A stretch of 64,000 bases of DNA from Chloroflexus aurantiacus J-10-fl. Its GTDB lineage: Bacteria > Chloroflexota > Chloroflexia > Chloroflexales > Chloroflexaceae. The notes beneath the pieces are model-generated. The model searched no databases. It saw only the letters and a list, made by a program, of their open reading frames with translations, and was not told the origin of the DNA. This document shows, piece after piece, positions 1 to 9,671 of the stretch; within the stretch, counting starts at the first letter, position 1; the number at the start of each line of letters is the position of its first letter. The stretch lies in NCBI RefSeq assembly GCF_000018865.1, contig NC_010175.1, positions 1,736,001-1,800,000 of the forward strand, given 5' to 3'. A program made the translations under genes and the position numbers.

Positions 1-729
1 GCCGCAGCGGAACTATTCCCTGCGCGACGTCTACAACGGGCTGCGCTACCTTCTGCGTACCGGTGCGCCGTGGCGGATGCTGCCCAACGACGTACCGCCG
101 TGGCACGTGGTGTATCAACAGACCCAGCGCTGGCTGAAAGCGGGCGTGTTTGAGCAGATGGTGCATGATGTGCGGATGCTGCTGCGTGACATCACTGACC
201 GCACACCCCAGCCCCGCGCCGTCATTGTGGACAGCCGGACGCTTCAGTCGACACCGGAAAGCGGGGGACGTGCCGGCTACGATGGGCACAAACGTCGGAA
301 CGGCTCGAAGGTGCATCTGGCCGTGGATACGCTTGGACAACTGCTGGCGGTGGTGGTCACGCCAGCCAACGACCAAGACCGGGCGCAGGTAGCGGCACTG
401 GCGCAGCGCATTCAAGAGGTAACTGGCGACACGGTAGAGGTGGCCTTCGTTGACCAGGGCTACACTGGTGAGCAACCGGCAGCCGATGCCGCCGCCCACG
501 GCAGTCGCCTGGAGGTGGTCACGCTGCCGACCGCCAAACGGGGCGTTGTCTTGCTGCCGCGGCGCTGGGTGGTCGAGCGCAGGTTTGCCTGGATGACGCG
601 CTTCCGTCGCCTGGTGCGTGACGACGAACGTGTGGCAGCGACGCTGGCCGGCTTGCATTTCGTTGCCGTTGCCATCTTGTTGGCCCATCGGTTTGTCGCT
701 CTCATGGTTCAAAGTTCATAACAGGCTCT
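1..729 (+). mobile_element. IS5-family insertion sequence, right part
   Basis: The element carries the transposase above. Its right end appears to be at about 728: bases 711-728 end in ACAGGCTC, which in reverse gives a GAGCCTGTT start, the terminal inverted repeat form I know from IS427/IS5-group elements. The left end and the target duplication lie outside the window, so the right boundary is inferred from this similarity. Confidence 0.75.
2..721 (+). CDS. IS5-family transposase, 5' end outside the window
   Basis: DDE transposase of the IS5 family; it would cut and join the ends of its own insertion sequence. The frame is open from the first bases of the window (upstream of the ATG at 77 it still reads [15 protein letters not shown], typical of the N-terminal domain of this family), so only the start is missing. 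The three catalytic acids are visible: Asp in IVDSRT, Asp in FVDQGYTGE and Glu in WVVERRFAW, followed by the usual Arg/Lys-rich stretch. The stop codon at 719-721 lies within the terminal inverted repeat, as is common in compact elements. The catalytic core looks intact, so the copy may be active. Confidence 0.93.
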   Translation, partial: PQRNYSLRDVYNGLRYLLRTGAPWRMLPNDVPPWHVVYQQTQRWLKAGVFEQMVHDVRMLLRDITDRTPQPRAVIVDSRTLQSTPESGGRAGYDGHKRRNGSKVHLAVDTLGQLLAVVVTPANDQDRAQVAALAQRIQEVTGDTVEVAFVDQGYTGEQPAADAAAHGSRLEVVTLPTAKRGVVLLPRRWVVERRFAWMTRFRRLVRDDERVAATLAGLHFVAVAILLAHRFVALMVQSS

Positions 730-730
730 A

Positions 731-753
731 GTGCGGAAGGCACGCTTCCGCAC
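731..753. other. Perfect hairpin just outside the IS right end
   Basis: GTGCGGAAG at 731-739 is the exact reverse complement of CTTCCGCAC at 745-753, around a 5-base loop. It starts within a few bases of the predicted IS end and could stop read-through from the transposase gene or be part of the insertion target. There is no U-run behind it. Confidence 0.5.
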
Positions 754-788
754 TCCAAACTACGTGCCATGGGCAACCCGGCCTGGAA

Positions 789-1255
789 CCTATGCATTAC
801 CCATAACTGGTGTCAACCACGTGCGTATCGGCTGGTATGATCGCTATTGTTGCTGTTTTGGGCGACCGAATCGGTGACAGTGCGCCGCTCCAGCCGTGCC
901 GGCACGTGCTGGATGGATTGCCGTACCCGCTTGTTATGCGCGTGTCGCGCGGTGTGGAGTGCGGCAGCCATGCTGCCGCGCCAGCCGCGCTCACGATCCG
1001 GCGCGTAGCATACCGTTCCCCATCCTGGTCACGGCGGTGCTGGATGTGCTCGTGCCGATCATCGAGTCGGTCAGGCATGCATGCGATACCTGCGCGTAGA
1101 CGTTTGGTTGTACCAGGTTCGTACCTGCGCACCAGCAGCCACGGCCAGTACCTGACGGTAGTGGCGATGATGCCTGCACGCAGGCTGGAATCCCGCGCCA
1201 CGGGGAGCACATGCAGCCTGGCCTAACGCAGCGCGACATGTGGGTAATGCATAGG
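789..1255. repeat. 467-bp non-coding block bounded by perfect 15-bp inverted repeats
   Basis: CCTATGCATTACCCA at 789-803 is the exact reverse complement of TGGGTAATGCATAGG at 1241-1255. The interior has no convincing gene; the open frames there overlap on both strands and have no ribosome site or recognisable composition. It contains a segment shared with 35677-35761 (see 926-1010) and, near its right end, a segment similar to 8031-8234. Terminal repeats plus an interior shared with other intergenic sites fit a non-autonomous (MITE-like) or composite repeat. A target duplication is not evident. Confidence 0.6.
926..1010 (+). repeat. Dispersed 85-bp intergenic repeat, copy A
   Basis: Nearly the same sequence lies in reverse orientation at 35677-35761, with about ten mismatches over 85 bases. 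The core is an inverted repeat, GCGGCAGC (961-968) and GCTGCCGC (972-979), followed by GCTCACGATCCG. Shorter, more diverged relatives lie near 28690-28745 and in each unit of the duplication at 62643-62956. All copies are between genes. Confidence 0.7.
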
Positions 1256-1415
1256 GCCTGAAACGAGGACTACCGGCATGCGATCCCATGGCGTGCGCAG
1301 CAGAAACGCTGGTGCTGCGCCGCCGCGCCCAGGAGCGGTGTCGGCGTGATCGGTGGATAATCCGCTACGACCACGATGACACCAGATTTGATTCCAGTAT
1401 TTTGTCCCCTGCCCC

Positions 1416-3884
1416 CTACGACAACGGATCGATTAATGTCGGCGTGGAGCCGTTACCGTTCTCTTCCGGGTCTTCCACCGATAGCGCAGCCACCCGATCA
1501 CCGGTCGCCACATTGACGATGGTCACCCCCTGCGTGGCCCGGCCCAGGCGTGAGATCTCGCTGGCGCTGGTGCGCAATACCATCCCACCGGTGGTGATAA
1601 AGGTGAGCAGAGAATGCTCACGGACAACCGCCGCAGCAGCAACTTCGTCAAGATCGTTGCGCAGTTTGATGGTAATGACGCCACCGGTAGCCCGGCCTTT
1701 GACCGGATATTCAGAGAGTGCTGTTCGCTTGCCTATCCCTCGCGCAGTCACAACCAGCAGATCGGCCCCCTCTTCAGCCAGATCCATACTGACAACGCGA
1801 TCACCGTCTGCCAGGTTGATCCCGATCACGCCGGTGGCCGGACGACCCATTGGTCGCACTTCGCTCTGCTCGAAACGCAGCGTCTGACCGCGAGCCGTCG
1901 TCAGCAAGATGTCTTCGTGGCCGTGGCTGACCCGCACCCAACCCAGCACATCACCCTCTTCCAGGCCAATCGCGATTAGGCCGTTCGAGCGCACCTGACT
2001 GTACTCACGCAATTGCGTGCGCTTGATCTTCCCGCGCACCGTCGCCATCACCAGATACTCGGCATCAAACTCGCGCACGGCCAGCATTGACGTCACCTGT
2101 TCACCCGGTTCGAGCGAAATCAGGTTTACCAGTGGCAAACCCTTCGCCGTTCGGGAGCTGTCGGGTACTTCGTGCGCCTTCAGTTGATAGACCTTGCCGC
2201 GGTCGGTGAAGAAGAGCAGGTTGTCGAGCGAATTGCACGTCAACAGGTGGCGCACAATATCCTGTTCTCTGGTCAGCATACCCTTGATGCCTCGACCACC
2301 ACGGCGCTGGGTGCGGTAGGCATCAGGTAACTGACGCTTGATATAGCCACGGTCGGTCAAGGTAATCATCACCCGCACATCGGGGATCAGGTCTTCGTCG
2401 CTCACTTCACCGGTGACATCAGGAATAATGCGGGTGCGCCGCGGATCGCCATACTTCTCTTTCAGGCGAGTCAGGTCTTGCTGGATCAGGTGCAACACCT
2501 TGCGCGGATTGGCCAGAATATCTTCCAGTTCGGCGATCAGCTTGATCACCTCACGGTATTCATCTTCGATCTTCTTGCGTTCGAGCGCAGCCAGACGGCG
2601 TAACTGAAGATCGAGGATAGCCTGCGCCTGCCGCTCGGTAAGCGAAAAATTACTCATCAGGTTATTGCGGGCGCTCTCAGCAGTTCGCGAGTCGCGGATG
2701 GTCTGAATGACAGCGTCCAGGTTATCGAGCGCAATCTTCAAGCCCTCCAGAATGTGGGCACGTTCCCGAGCACGGGCCAGATCGAACTCGGTTCGGCGTC
2801 GAATAACCTCTTGCCGGTGGGTGATGTACTCTTGCAAGAGGCGTTTGAGGGTCAAGACGCGCGGCTGACGACCGTGCTCGACCAGTGCCAGCATATTGAT
2901 CCCGAAGGTAGTCTGCATTTGGGTGTGCTTGTAGAGCGCATTGAGCACCTTCTTGGGTTGGGCATCTTGTTTCAAAAGGATCACCAACCGCATGCCGGTG
3001 CGGTCGCTCTCATCTCGCACATCGCGAATACCCTCGATCTTGCGATCTTTGACCAGCTCGGCAATTCGCTCTTGCAGACGAGCCTTGTTGACCTGATACG
3101 GCAATTCGGTGACGACGATCATAAAGGCACCGCGCCCGGCCTCTTCGATATGTGTCTTGGCGCGCAGCGTAATCTGCCCACGCCCGGTGCTGTACGCGGC
3201 TAAAATCCCCTCGGTGCCCAGAATCAGCCCGGCAGTTGGAAAGTCAGGGCCGGGGATGATCTTCATCAGCTCCTCAACCGTGGCCTCCGGGTGTTCGATT
3301 AGATAGCTGATCGCATCGCAGAGTTCGCCGAGGTTGTGCGGTGGAATGTTGGTTGCCATACCAACCGCAATCCCGGAAGCACCGTTGAGCAGCAGATTGG
3401 GCAGAATGGCCGGGAGCACGACCGGCTCGCGGTAGCTGCCATCGAAGTTATCACGAAAATCGACGGTATCTTTCTCAATCTCACTGAGCAACTCTTCGGC
3501 AATTGGCGCCAGGCGCGCTTCGGTGTAGCGCATCGCTGCGGGCGGATCGCCATCGATGGAACCGAAGTTACCCTGGCCATCGATCAGGGGATACCGCATA
3601 CTCCAGGGCTGAGCCATGCGGGCCAGCGCATCGTAGACGGCACTGTCACCGTGGGGGTGCATTTTACCGAGCACATCGCCCACGATACGGGCACTCTTTT
3701 TGTATGGCTGATTACTGCGAAAGCCCATGTCCCACATGCCGTAGAGAATACGGCGCTGCACCGGCTTCAAGCCATCACGTGCATCAGGGAGCGCACGCGA
3801 GACGATGACGCTCATCGCGTAGCTGAGATAGGCCGTCCGCATCTCATTGGTGATGTTGACGGGCCGGACGATACCGATTTCCAT
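1416..3884 (-). CDS. gyrA: DNA gyrase subunit A
   Basis: The 822-residue breakage-reunion subunit of DNA gyrase, which with GyrB introduces negative supercoils using ATP. The active-site tyrosine is Tyr120 in AMRYTEARL. The quinolone-determining loop [10 protein letters not shown] is at 76-85 with Ser81 and Asp85, the sensitive-type residues. The GyrA box QRRGGRG at 526-532 identifies it as gyrase rather than topoisomerase IV. The C-terminal beta-pinwheel repeats follow. The start has a weak ribosome site (CGGAG) and a near-consensus promoter upstream. It stands alone: the next gene is divergent, and gyrB is not in the window. Confidence 0.98.
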   Translation of the reverse strand: MEIGIVRPVNITNEMRTAYLSYAMSVIVSRALPDARDGLKPVQRRILYGMWDMGFRSNQPYKKSARIVGDVLGKMHPHGDSAVYDALARMAQPWSMRYPLIDGQGNFGSIDGDPPAAMRYTEARLAPIAEELLSEIEKDTVDFRDNFDGSYREPVVLPAILPNLLLNGASGIAVGMATNIPPHNLGELCDAISYLIEHPEATVEELMKIIPGPDFPTAGLILGTEGILAAYSTGRGQITLRAKTHIEEAGRGAFMIVVTELPYQVNKARLQERIAELVKDRKIEGIRDVRDESDRTGMRLVILLKQDAQPKKVLNALYKHTQMQTTFGINMLALVEHGRQPRVLTLKRLLQEYITHRQEVIRRRTEFDLARARERAHILEGLKIALDNLDAVIQTIRDSRTAESARNNLMSNFSLTERQAQAILDLQLRRLAALERKKIEDEYREVIKLIAELEDILANPRKVLHLIQQDLTRLKEKYGDPRRTRIIPDVTGEVSDEDLIPDVRVMITLTDRGYIKRQLPDAYRTQRRGGRGIKGMLTREQDIVRHLLTCNSLDNLLFFTDRGKVYQLKAHEVPDSSRTAKGLPLVNLISLEPGEQVTSMLAVREFDAEYLVMATVRGKIKRTQLREYSQVRSNGLIAIGLEEGDVLGWVRVSHGHEDILLTTARGQTLRFEQSEVRPMGRPATGVIGINLADGDRVVSMDLAEEGADLLVVTARGIGKRTALSEYPVKGRATGGVITIKLRNDLDEVAAAAVVREHSLLTFITTGGMVLRTSASEISRLGRATQGVTIVNVATGDRVAALSVEDPEENGNGSTPTLIDPLS

Positions 3885-3940
3885 TTGTTACTCCGTTACG
3901 TCGGTTTTAGCGCATTATTATGCGATGTTTGCCATCTCAC

Positions 3941-3969
3941 ATTATACCCGATCCAGGCGTTTCTGTCGA
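3941..3969 (-). promoter_or_regulatory. Sigma-70-type promoter of gyrA
   Basis: On the minus strand TCGACA (3964-3969; five of six matches to the -35 consensus) is separated by 17 bases from TATAAT (3941-3946; perfect -10). Transcription would start near 3934, about 50 bases before the gyrA ATG. Confidence 0.75.
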
Positions 3970-4085
3970 ATAAAATGAAACATATGTTCAATTATTGTGC
4001 TACAATATGCTATACCATACCCTTCTACCGCGAATCAGGTTACAATGAGAAAACGGTATGTACCGTGATTGATATAGGACAGGAT

Positions 4086-5075
4086 ATGAGTGAATTACCA
4101 TTGTTTCGTTCGGTAACGTCTATCGAAACTGCTTTCAGGCCAGATGCCGACGTGATCATCATGTCAGGCGATGTGAGTGAATGCATCGCGCAGATTCCCG
4201 ATCGTTCAATCGCCCTGATCGTCACATCACCGCCGTACAATCTGGGAAAAGCCTATGAAGATCGAGTCTCGATTGAAGCATATTTGCAGACTCAGGCGGA
4301 ACTTATTGCGCAGCTCTGTCGTGTGTTGCGCGACGATGGCAGTATTTGCTGGCAGGTAGGTAACTTCGTCGAGCATGGTGAAGTGTACCCACTTGATATT
4401 CTGTACTACCCCATCTTCAAGAGACTGGGCCTGAGACTACGCAACCGGATTGTCTGGAAATTTGGGCATGGCTTGCACGCTTCAAAACGATTCTCCGGGC
4501 GCTATGAAACGATCCTCTGGTTTACCAAATCGGACCACTACATCTTCAATTTAGATGCAGTTCGTGTTCCGGCCAAATACCCCGGTAAACGACACTTTAA
4601 AGGTCCGAATAAGGGCAGGCCATCAGGTAATCCCCTGGGGAAGAATCCGTCGGATGTTTGGGAAATCCTCGAACGGGATTGGGAAGAACTGGTATGGGAC
4701 ATCCCGAATGTCAAATCGAACCATCCAGAAAAGACCATACATCCCTGTCAGTTTCCGATTGAACTGGTTGAGCGTTGCGTGCTTGCCCTGACCAATGAAG
4801 GTGATATGGTCTTTGACCCGTATATGGGGGTCGGCTCGACCTTGATTGCTGCATTGATGCATCAGCGACGTGCCGTTGGTTGTGATAAAGAAGCAACGTA
4901 TGTCGAAATTGCTCGTCAACGTGTGGTTGATTATTTCAATGGTACCCTGCGTTACCGTCCGCTCGGCAAACCCGTTTACCAGCCAACAGGGAGAGAGAAA
5001 GTTTCTCAGATTCCAGAGGAGTGGAAGGAGTCGTTACAAGCCCGACTTCTGGAGCGAAATGGAGATTACGAATGA
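4086..5075 (+). CDS. Type II DNA methyltransferase, probably N4-cytosine, beta class
   Basis: S-adenosylmethionine-dependent DNA methyltransferase of 329 residues. The catalytic motif TSPPY is at 47-51 and the SAM-binding motif FDPYMGVGS at 243-251, so motif IV precedes motif I, the beta-class order. TSPPY is the form usual in N4-cytosine enzymes. Between them, HPEKTIHPCQFP is the usual motif X region. The frame is open far upstream across gyrA, but I chose the ATG at 4086, which is where homology-like sequence begins. It overlaps the endonuclease gene by ATGA and is presumably its cognate modification enzyme; BglII/BstYI-type enzymes act on GATC-core sites, so it may modify such a site (inference). 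The pair is more A+T-rich than its neighbours, suggesting transfer. Confidence 0.9.
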   Translation: MSELPLFRSVTSIETAFRPDADVIIMSGDVSECIAQIPDRSIALIVTSPPYNLGKAYEDRVSIEAYLQTQAELIAQLCRVLRDDGSICWQVGNFVEHGEVYPLDILYYPIFKRLGLRLRNRIVWKFGHGLHASKRFSGRYETILWFTKSDHYIFNLDAVRVPAKYPGKRHFKGPNKGRPSGNPLGKNPSDVWEILERDWEELVWDIPNVKSNHPEKTIHPCQFPIELVERCVLALTNEGDMVFDPYMGVGSTLIAALMHQRRAVGCDKEATYVEIARQRVVDYFNGTLRYRPLGKPVYQPTGREKVSQIPEEWKESLQARLLERNGDYE

Positions 5076-5642
5076 GAGTCGTCGGCAAATATTCTTTCAA
5101 CGACGGTGAACGGTTTATCGAGGAGAACTATCCGATTGAATTGCAAGAGGTCTACAATGTTATAGAAAAAAGTAGATGCTACAAAGTGCAAAACAAAACC
5201 CAGTCTCGAGAAGAAGAAGTTTGGTCGTGAACTTTACAATCCACGTGAACTGAATAATGCTTTCACCGAGAAGTTCAAATCACGCGGCTGGACAAAACAT
5301 AAGATCGAATGCGTATATTCAACTGAGTACTACATTGATGGATTTCGACCTAAAAAACCACTGAAAGGTGCTTTTCGTGAAATGGATTTTGTTAAGAACT
5401 TTGTAGGTGTTGAGGTTCAATTCGGAAAATATGCTTTTATGGTCTATAACGTTTGTGCGAAAATGACCATCTTTCGTAACTCTGGCGTGATCAACGCAGG
5501 AATTGAGATTGTACCTGTTAAATCATTTGCTGAAGAGATGTCTAGCGGTGTTTCGTATTTTGAACAAATCGTTTGGGATTTGGAGAATCGTGGGATCGCA
5601 AACATTGATATTCCGGTGCTAATTTTGGGAGTAACTGCGTAA
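5072..5642 (+). pseudogene. BglII-like type II restriction endonuclease, frameshifted at an A6 tract
   Basis: The ATG at 5072 overlaps the methyltransferase stop (ATGA). The frame runs to a stop at 5228-5230, but the protein clearly continues in the next frame to 5642. Removing one A from the six at 5166-5171 joins both parts into a 189-residue protein, in which VIEKVDATKCKTKPS and FGRELYNPRELNNAF appear. The repaired protein has Asp105, Glu114 and Gln116 (MDFVKNFVGVEVQF); the 9- and 2-residue spacing equals Asp84, Glu93 and Gln95 of BglII. The length suits the BglII/BstYI family. As read, the nuclease would be cut off after about 52 residues before its active site. The cause may be a real mutation, a phase-variable tract or a sequencing error. 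Confidence 0.85.
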
Positions 5643-5727
5643 AGCCTGTTTGAACAGGCATACCATGACGCCGCTTAACGTACTTGTTACCCATGGCTGA
5701 AGAAAGGCAGCCAACCAGATATGTCTG

Positions 5728-7824
5728 GTGAAGAAGCGACACATGAACGCCGGGTCACGTCCATTGAACCGGCTGGCCCACGAAGCCAGTCCGTATCTCC
5801 AACAGCACGCCGATAATCCGGTTGATTGGTATCCGTGGGGCGAAGAGGCTCTCGAACGCGCCCGGCGTGAGGATAAGCCCATTCTGGTCAGTATCGGGTA
5901 TGCCGCCTGTCACTGGTGCCACGTGATGGCCCACGAGAGTTTCGCCGACCCGGAAGTGGCGGCTGTGCAGAATGAATATTTCATCAATATCAAGGTTGAC
6001 CGCGAGGAGCGTCCCGATCTCGACAATATCTATATGGCGGCAGCACAAGCGCTGACCGGGCGCGGTGGCTGGCCGCTCAATGTGTTTTGTCTGCCTGATG
6101 GAACACCGTTCTTCGCCGGTACCTATTTTCCACCCGACGCCAAAGCCGCCCGCTACCGGATGCCCGGCTGGCGGCAGGTGCTGCTCTCGGTAGCCGAGGC
6201 GTATAAAACCCGGCGGGCGGATGTGACCGCTTCCGCACACGAGCTGCTCGAACATATCAAGTTGCTCACCCGACCGTTGCCTGAAACCCTTCCCCTCGAC
6301 GAAGAGTTGCTGATGGCGGCAGCAGCGCAGATCGGGCGTGAATTCGATCCGCAGTATGGCGGGTTTGGCGACGCGCCAAAGTTTCCGCAGCCGGTCGTGC
6401 TGGAGTTTCTGTTGCGCACCCATCTGCGCGGTGACGTACAGGCGCTGCCGATGCTTCAGCAGACACTTGAGCAGATGGCGCGGGGTGGGATGTACGATCA
6501 GGTCGGCGGTGGCTTCCACCGCTACAGTGTCGATGAGCGCTGGCTGGTGCCCCATTTCGAGAAGATGCTCTACGATAATGCCCTGCTGGCTGAGGTCTAC
6601 CATCTGGCGGCCCAGGTCACCGGTGATACCTTCCTCGCCCGTATTGCCGATGAGACGTTCACCTACATGCTACGCGATCTGCGCCATCCTGATGGGGCGT
6701 TCTTTAGCAGTGAGGATGCCGACAGTTTGCCGACACCCGGTGCATCCCACGCCGAAGAGGGGGCGTTCTACGTCTGGACGCCCGATGAATTGCGAGCAGC
6801 GCTGGGCGATGATGCGGTGCTGGTTGGCGCCTACTACGGGGTGACGCGCCAGGGCAATTTTGAAGGGCGTTCGATCCTGCACGTGCCACGACCGGCTGCC
6901 GCTGTTGCAGCGATGCTGGGCGTGTCGGTGGAGCGGCTTGAAGCGACCGTTGCCCGTGCCCGCCCAATCCTGCGCACCTTTCGCGAGCGACGACCCCGCC
7001 CGTTCCGTGATGAGAAGGTGATTACGGCATGGAATGCGATGGCGATCCGTGCGCTGGCAGTGGCAAGTTCCCGTGTGCCGGCGTATCTGGATGCAGCGCG
7101 ACAGTGTGCCGATTTCCTGCTGACCAACCTTCGGCGTGATGATGGCCGGTTGCTGCGAAGCTGGAAGGACGGGCGGCCAGGACCGGCGGCATTTCTCGAT
7201 GATTATGCCCTGTTCTGCGATGCCCTGATCGAACTCCATGCTGCTGGCGGCGACACCCGCTATCTGGCTACCGCCATCGATCTGGCCGATGCGATGATCG
7301 ATCTGTTTTGGGATGATCAGGCCGGCATGTTCTTCGATACCGGTCGTGATCAACCCGCCCTGGTTACCCGTCCACGTGATTTGAGTGATAATGCAACACC
7401 GTCCGGCTCATCGGCGGCCACGGTTGCCCTGCTGCGGCTGTACGCCATCACCGGGCGCGAGAGGTATGAAACGCGGGCCATGCAGACGCTGCAACAGACA
7501 ACACCGCTGCTCAAGCGCTTTCCGTTAGGATTTGGGCGTATGCTGTGTGCGGCTGATCTGGCGCTGGGGCCGCTGCGCGAGCTGGCGATTATCGGCCCGC
7601 CTGATCATCCGGTAACGCAGGCGATGCTGGCAGTGGCGCGATCTGCATATCGTCCTCGCCTGGTCATTGCGCGAGCCATGCCTGACGATCCGGTCGTCAC
7701 GCTCAGCCCACTCCTGAACGACCGCCCGATGGTTGATGGGCAGCCGACCGCTTATCTCTGCGAGCAGTTTGCCTGTCAGATGCCGGTTACGACGCCAGAG
7801 GCACTTCAGGCGCAGTTGGGATGA
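5728..7824 (+). CDS. Thioredoxin-domain protein, DUF255 / YyaL / SPATA20 family
   Basis: A large cytosolic protein of about 693-698 residues. The N-terminal thioredoxin-like domain carries the redox motif CHWC (Cys61 and Cys64 counted from the GTG at 5728), within the family signature [14 protein letters not shown]. The remainder is the alpha-helical, AGE/glycosidase-like barrel usual in this family, for example [17 protein letters not shown] and [12 protein letters not shown]. Function in bacteria is not firmly established. Two starts are possible: GTG at 5728 or ATG at 5743 ([11 protein letters not shown]), the latter closer to where family members begin. Neither has a good ribosome site. 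It looks monocistronic. Confidence 0.93.
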   Translation: MKKRHMNAGSRPLNRLAHEASPYLQQHADNPVDWYPWGEEALERARREDKPILVSIGYAACHWCHVMAHESFADPEVAAVQNEYFINIKVDREERPDLDNIYMAAAQALTGRGGWPLNVFCLPDGTPFFAGTYFPPDAKAARYRMPGWRQVLLSVAEAYKTRRADVTASAHELLEHIKLLTRPLPETLPLDEELLMAAAAQIGREFDPQYGGFGDAPKFPQPVVLEFLLRTHLRGDVQALPMLQQTLEQMARGGMYDQVGGGFHRYSVDERWLVPHFEKMLYDNALLAEVYHLAAQVTGDTFLARIADETFTYMLRDLRHPDGAFFSSEDADSLPTPGASHAEEGAFYVWTPDELRAALGDDAVLVGAYYGVTRQGNFEGRSILHVPRPAAAVAAMLGVSVERLEATVARARPILRTFRERRPRPFRDEKVITAWNAMAIRALAVASSRVPAYLDAARQCADFLLTNLRRDDGRLLRSWKDGRPGPAAFLDDYALFCDALIELHAAGGDTRYLATAIDLADAMIDLFWDDQAGMFFDTGRDQPALVTRPRDLSDNATPSGSSAATVALLRLYAITGRERYETRAMQTLQQTTPLLKRFPLGFGRMLCAADLALGPLRELAIIGPPDHPVTQAMLAVARSAYRPRLVIARAMPDDPVVTLSPLLNDRPMVDGQPTAYLCEQFACQMPVTTPEALQAQLG

Positions 7825-7864
7825 GTAGGAGATAGGAGATAGGAGATAGGGGATAGGGGATAGG
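7823..7864 (+). repeat. 7-bp tandem repeat after the thioredoxin-domain gene
   Basis: Directly after the stop codon the sequence runs through about five to six copies of GAGATAG, drifting to GGGATAG in the last two. It is a simple-sequence array of the kind that can vary in length. Confidence 0.8.
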
Positions 7865-7904
7865 AAACCTCGTGTGGCAATGTGAACGGGTACATGCATC
7901 GTCT

Positions 7905-7932
7905 GTAGGGGCGGGTTCAGAACCCGCCCTAC
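7905..7932. repeat. Dispersed GTAGGGGC-type hairpin
   Basis: GTAGGGGCGGGTT (7905-7917), loop CAG, then AACCCGCCCTAC (7921-7932). It is almost perfectly self-complementary, with one bulged G. Related hairpins occur at 28853-28880, 40539-40565 and 60907-60934, all between genes. I recall this kind of repeat as frequent between genes in Chloroflexus-type and cyanobacterial genomes. Confidence 0.75.
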
Positions 7933-8030
7933 ACGAATCACGCAGGTGATCCTCTCATGAACGGATCGCGGAATAGTGGCGGCGGGGGCAGAAGGGGAGG
8001 ACGTGCCGGCCCGTGGCGCAGGCTAGAAGC

Positions 8031-8234
8031 CTGCGCACCAGCGGCCACGGCCAGCACCTGCCGGCGGTAGTGGGGATGCCTGCACGCGGGCTGGAAGACG
8101 AACCACATTGCGACTTACAAAGGTGCGGTTAAGTAGTGGGGATGCCTGCACGCGGGCTGGAAGCCCGCGCCACGCCACCCGCGCCACGGAGAGCGCTTAT
8201 AGCCCGGCCTAACGCAGCGTGACTGTGGGTAATG
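8031..8234 (+). repeat. Intergenic repeat block resembling 1126-1256, with an internal 31-bp direct repeat
   Basis: The segment shares stretches such as CCTGCGCACCAGC, GGCCTAACGCAGCG and TGTGGGTAATG with the right part of the block at 789-1255. Inside it a 31-base sequence starting GTAGTGGGGATGCC occurs twice without change (8067-8097 and 8133-8163). The rest of the gap 7825-8393 holds only the heptamer array, one hairpin and the inverted repeat at 8327-8379; I see no gene. Confidence 0.65.
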
Positions 8235-8326
8235 AAAAGGCTTCAGTATGGGGTCAGGAGCACAGCAAGCCGTGCCTATCTATAGCTCCACCACCATCCC
8301 ATACCTGCTTGCGTAGCCCCTCAGAT

Positions 8327-8379
8327 TTGTTATGATGCTGCCAGCACTGATTGCAACAGACCGGTAGTGATCATAACAA
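8327..8379. promoter_or_regulatory. Inverted repeat upstream of the glycosyltransferase gene
   Basis: TTGTTATGAT (8327-8336) and ATCATAACAA (8370-8379) are exact reverse complements, 33 bases apart, and the second arm ends 14 bases before the ATG at 8394. It could be an operator pair or a 5' UTR stem. No regulator can be named. Confidence 0.4.
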
Positions 8380-8393
8380 GGTGCTGATACTGC

Positions 8394-9671
8394 ATGCACA
8401 TTCTCCACGTTGTTCAACTCTACTGGCCGGCGCCAAGCGGCGCGGCCCGTTATTTTCAAGAAATCGGGAAGCGGCTGGTCGCTGAAGGCCATCGCGTTAC
8501 CGTGCTGGCAACTGACGCCTTCGATCTCGAACACCTCTGGATGGCCGGGAAGCGCCGGATTCCTGAACCGGTCGGTGAGCACGATGGCGTCGTTATACGG
8601 CGTCTGCCGATCCGACGGCTGCCTGCGCCAGCTATCCTCTACCCCATCATCCGCCGCCTGATGGTGGAATTGGGCCGGCTGGGCCGTCCCGCCATCCCGA
8701 CCCTCCGTCGATTGGCTACCGTAACCCCACAGCTTCCCGATCTGGAGGCATTCCTGGCCGACCCCTATCTCGCCGATGTCGCGGTGGTGCATACTACCAA
8801 CATCACCCTCGATTTTGCGCTCATCCCGGTTGTGCGCTGGGCAAGGCGGCGTGGTCTGCCCCACCTTTGTACCCCCTTCGTGCATTTGGGCGAACCGGGA
8901 AGTGAGCAGGTGGTACGCTACTATGCGATGCCACATCAGCTTGATCTGTTGCGGCAGGCAACCTGGGTGGCGACGATGACCGATCTGGAGCGGGCATACC
9001 TGATACGGCGTGGAGTGGCGGCACAACAGATCGTGACGGTTGGGGCAGGGGTGAACCCGGCTGAAGTGACCGGCGGTGACGGTCAGCGCTTCCGCGCAAT
9101 CCATCACATCCATGGCCCGCTGGTTCTGAGCCTGGGGGTTGCCGCTTTCGATAAGGGTACCGTGCATACGCTGGCTGCGATGCGTCAGTTGTGGGCACAG
9201 GGTAGTCATGCGGTGTGGGTGCAGTGTGGGCCGGCCTTTGGCGGTTTTGCCGAGACAGTCGCCGCCCTCAGCCCGGATGAACAGGCGCGAGTGCGGGTGC
9301 TCGGTTATGTTGATGATACAACGCGCCGTGATGCACTGGCGGCAGCCGATCTTTACGTGCAACCGTCACGCACTGATAGCTTCGGGATTACGTACCTTGA
9401 AGCGTGGTGTAACGGGGTTCCGGTGATCGGCGCCCGTGCCGGGGGCGTCCCTGCGGTTGTGCGGCACGGTGTTGATGGCTTGCTGGTGCGGTTTGGCGAT
9501 GTGCCGGGTATCGCAGCGGCTATCGACCGCTTACTGCGTGATAGAGCACTTGCCCGCGCTCTCGGTGCTGCCGGACGAGCGCGGGTCTGGCGCGAGTTAA
9601 CCTGGGATGCCGTCTATCAGCGGATTCGCCCGCTCTACATGCCTCACTTCAGCGAACATCGTCGCGGGTGA
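8394..9671 (+). CDS. Glycosyltransferase family 4 (GT-B fold)
   Basis: A 425-residue retaining glycosyltransferase of the GT4 type, which transfers a sugar from a nucleotide donor to an unknown acceptor such as a glycolipid or polysaccharide. The N-terminal Rossmann domain starts HILHVVQLYWPAPSGAARY, with the usual glycine-rich acceptor loop. The C-terminal donor-binding domain has VQPSRTDSFGITYLEAW followed by NGVPVIGARAGGVPAVV; the usual E-x7-E pair appears here as D-x7-E. There is no signal peptide. The 3' end overlaps the end of the convergent acetyltransferase gene by 23 bases. No partner glycan genes are adjacent, so the substrate is unknown. Confidence 0.93.
   Translation: MHILHVVQLYWPAPSGAARYFQEIGKRLVAEGHRVTVLATDAFDLEHLWMAGKRRIPEPVGEHDGVVIRRLPIRRLPAPAILYPIIRRLMVELGRLGRPAIPTLRRLATVTPQLPDLEAFLADPYLADVAVVHTTNITLDFALIPVVRWARRRGLPHLCTPFVHLGEPGSEQVVRYYAMPHQLDLLRQATWVATMTDLERAYLIRRGVAAQQIVTVGAGVNPAEVTGGDGQRFRAIHHIHGPLVLSLGVAAFDKGTVHTLAAMRQLWAQGSHAVWVQCGPAFGGFAETVAALSPDEQARVRVLGYVDDTTRRDALAAADLYVQPSRTDSFGITYLEAWCNGVPVIGARAGGVPAVVRHGVDGLLVRFGDVPGIAAAIDRLLRDRALARALGAAGRARVWRELTWDAVYQRIRPLYMPHFSEHRRG

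Noticed and set aside
1288-1887. Plus-strand open frame of 199 codons
   Set aside because: It lies antisense over the 3' part of gyrA, has no ribosome site, and its composition is that of a shadow.
8280-9362. Minus-strand open frame of 360 codons
   Set aside because: Antisense to a clear glycosyltransferase gene; His/Gln/Arg-rich shadow composition.
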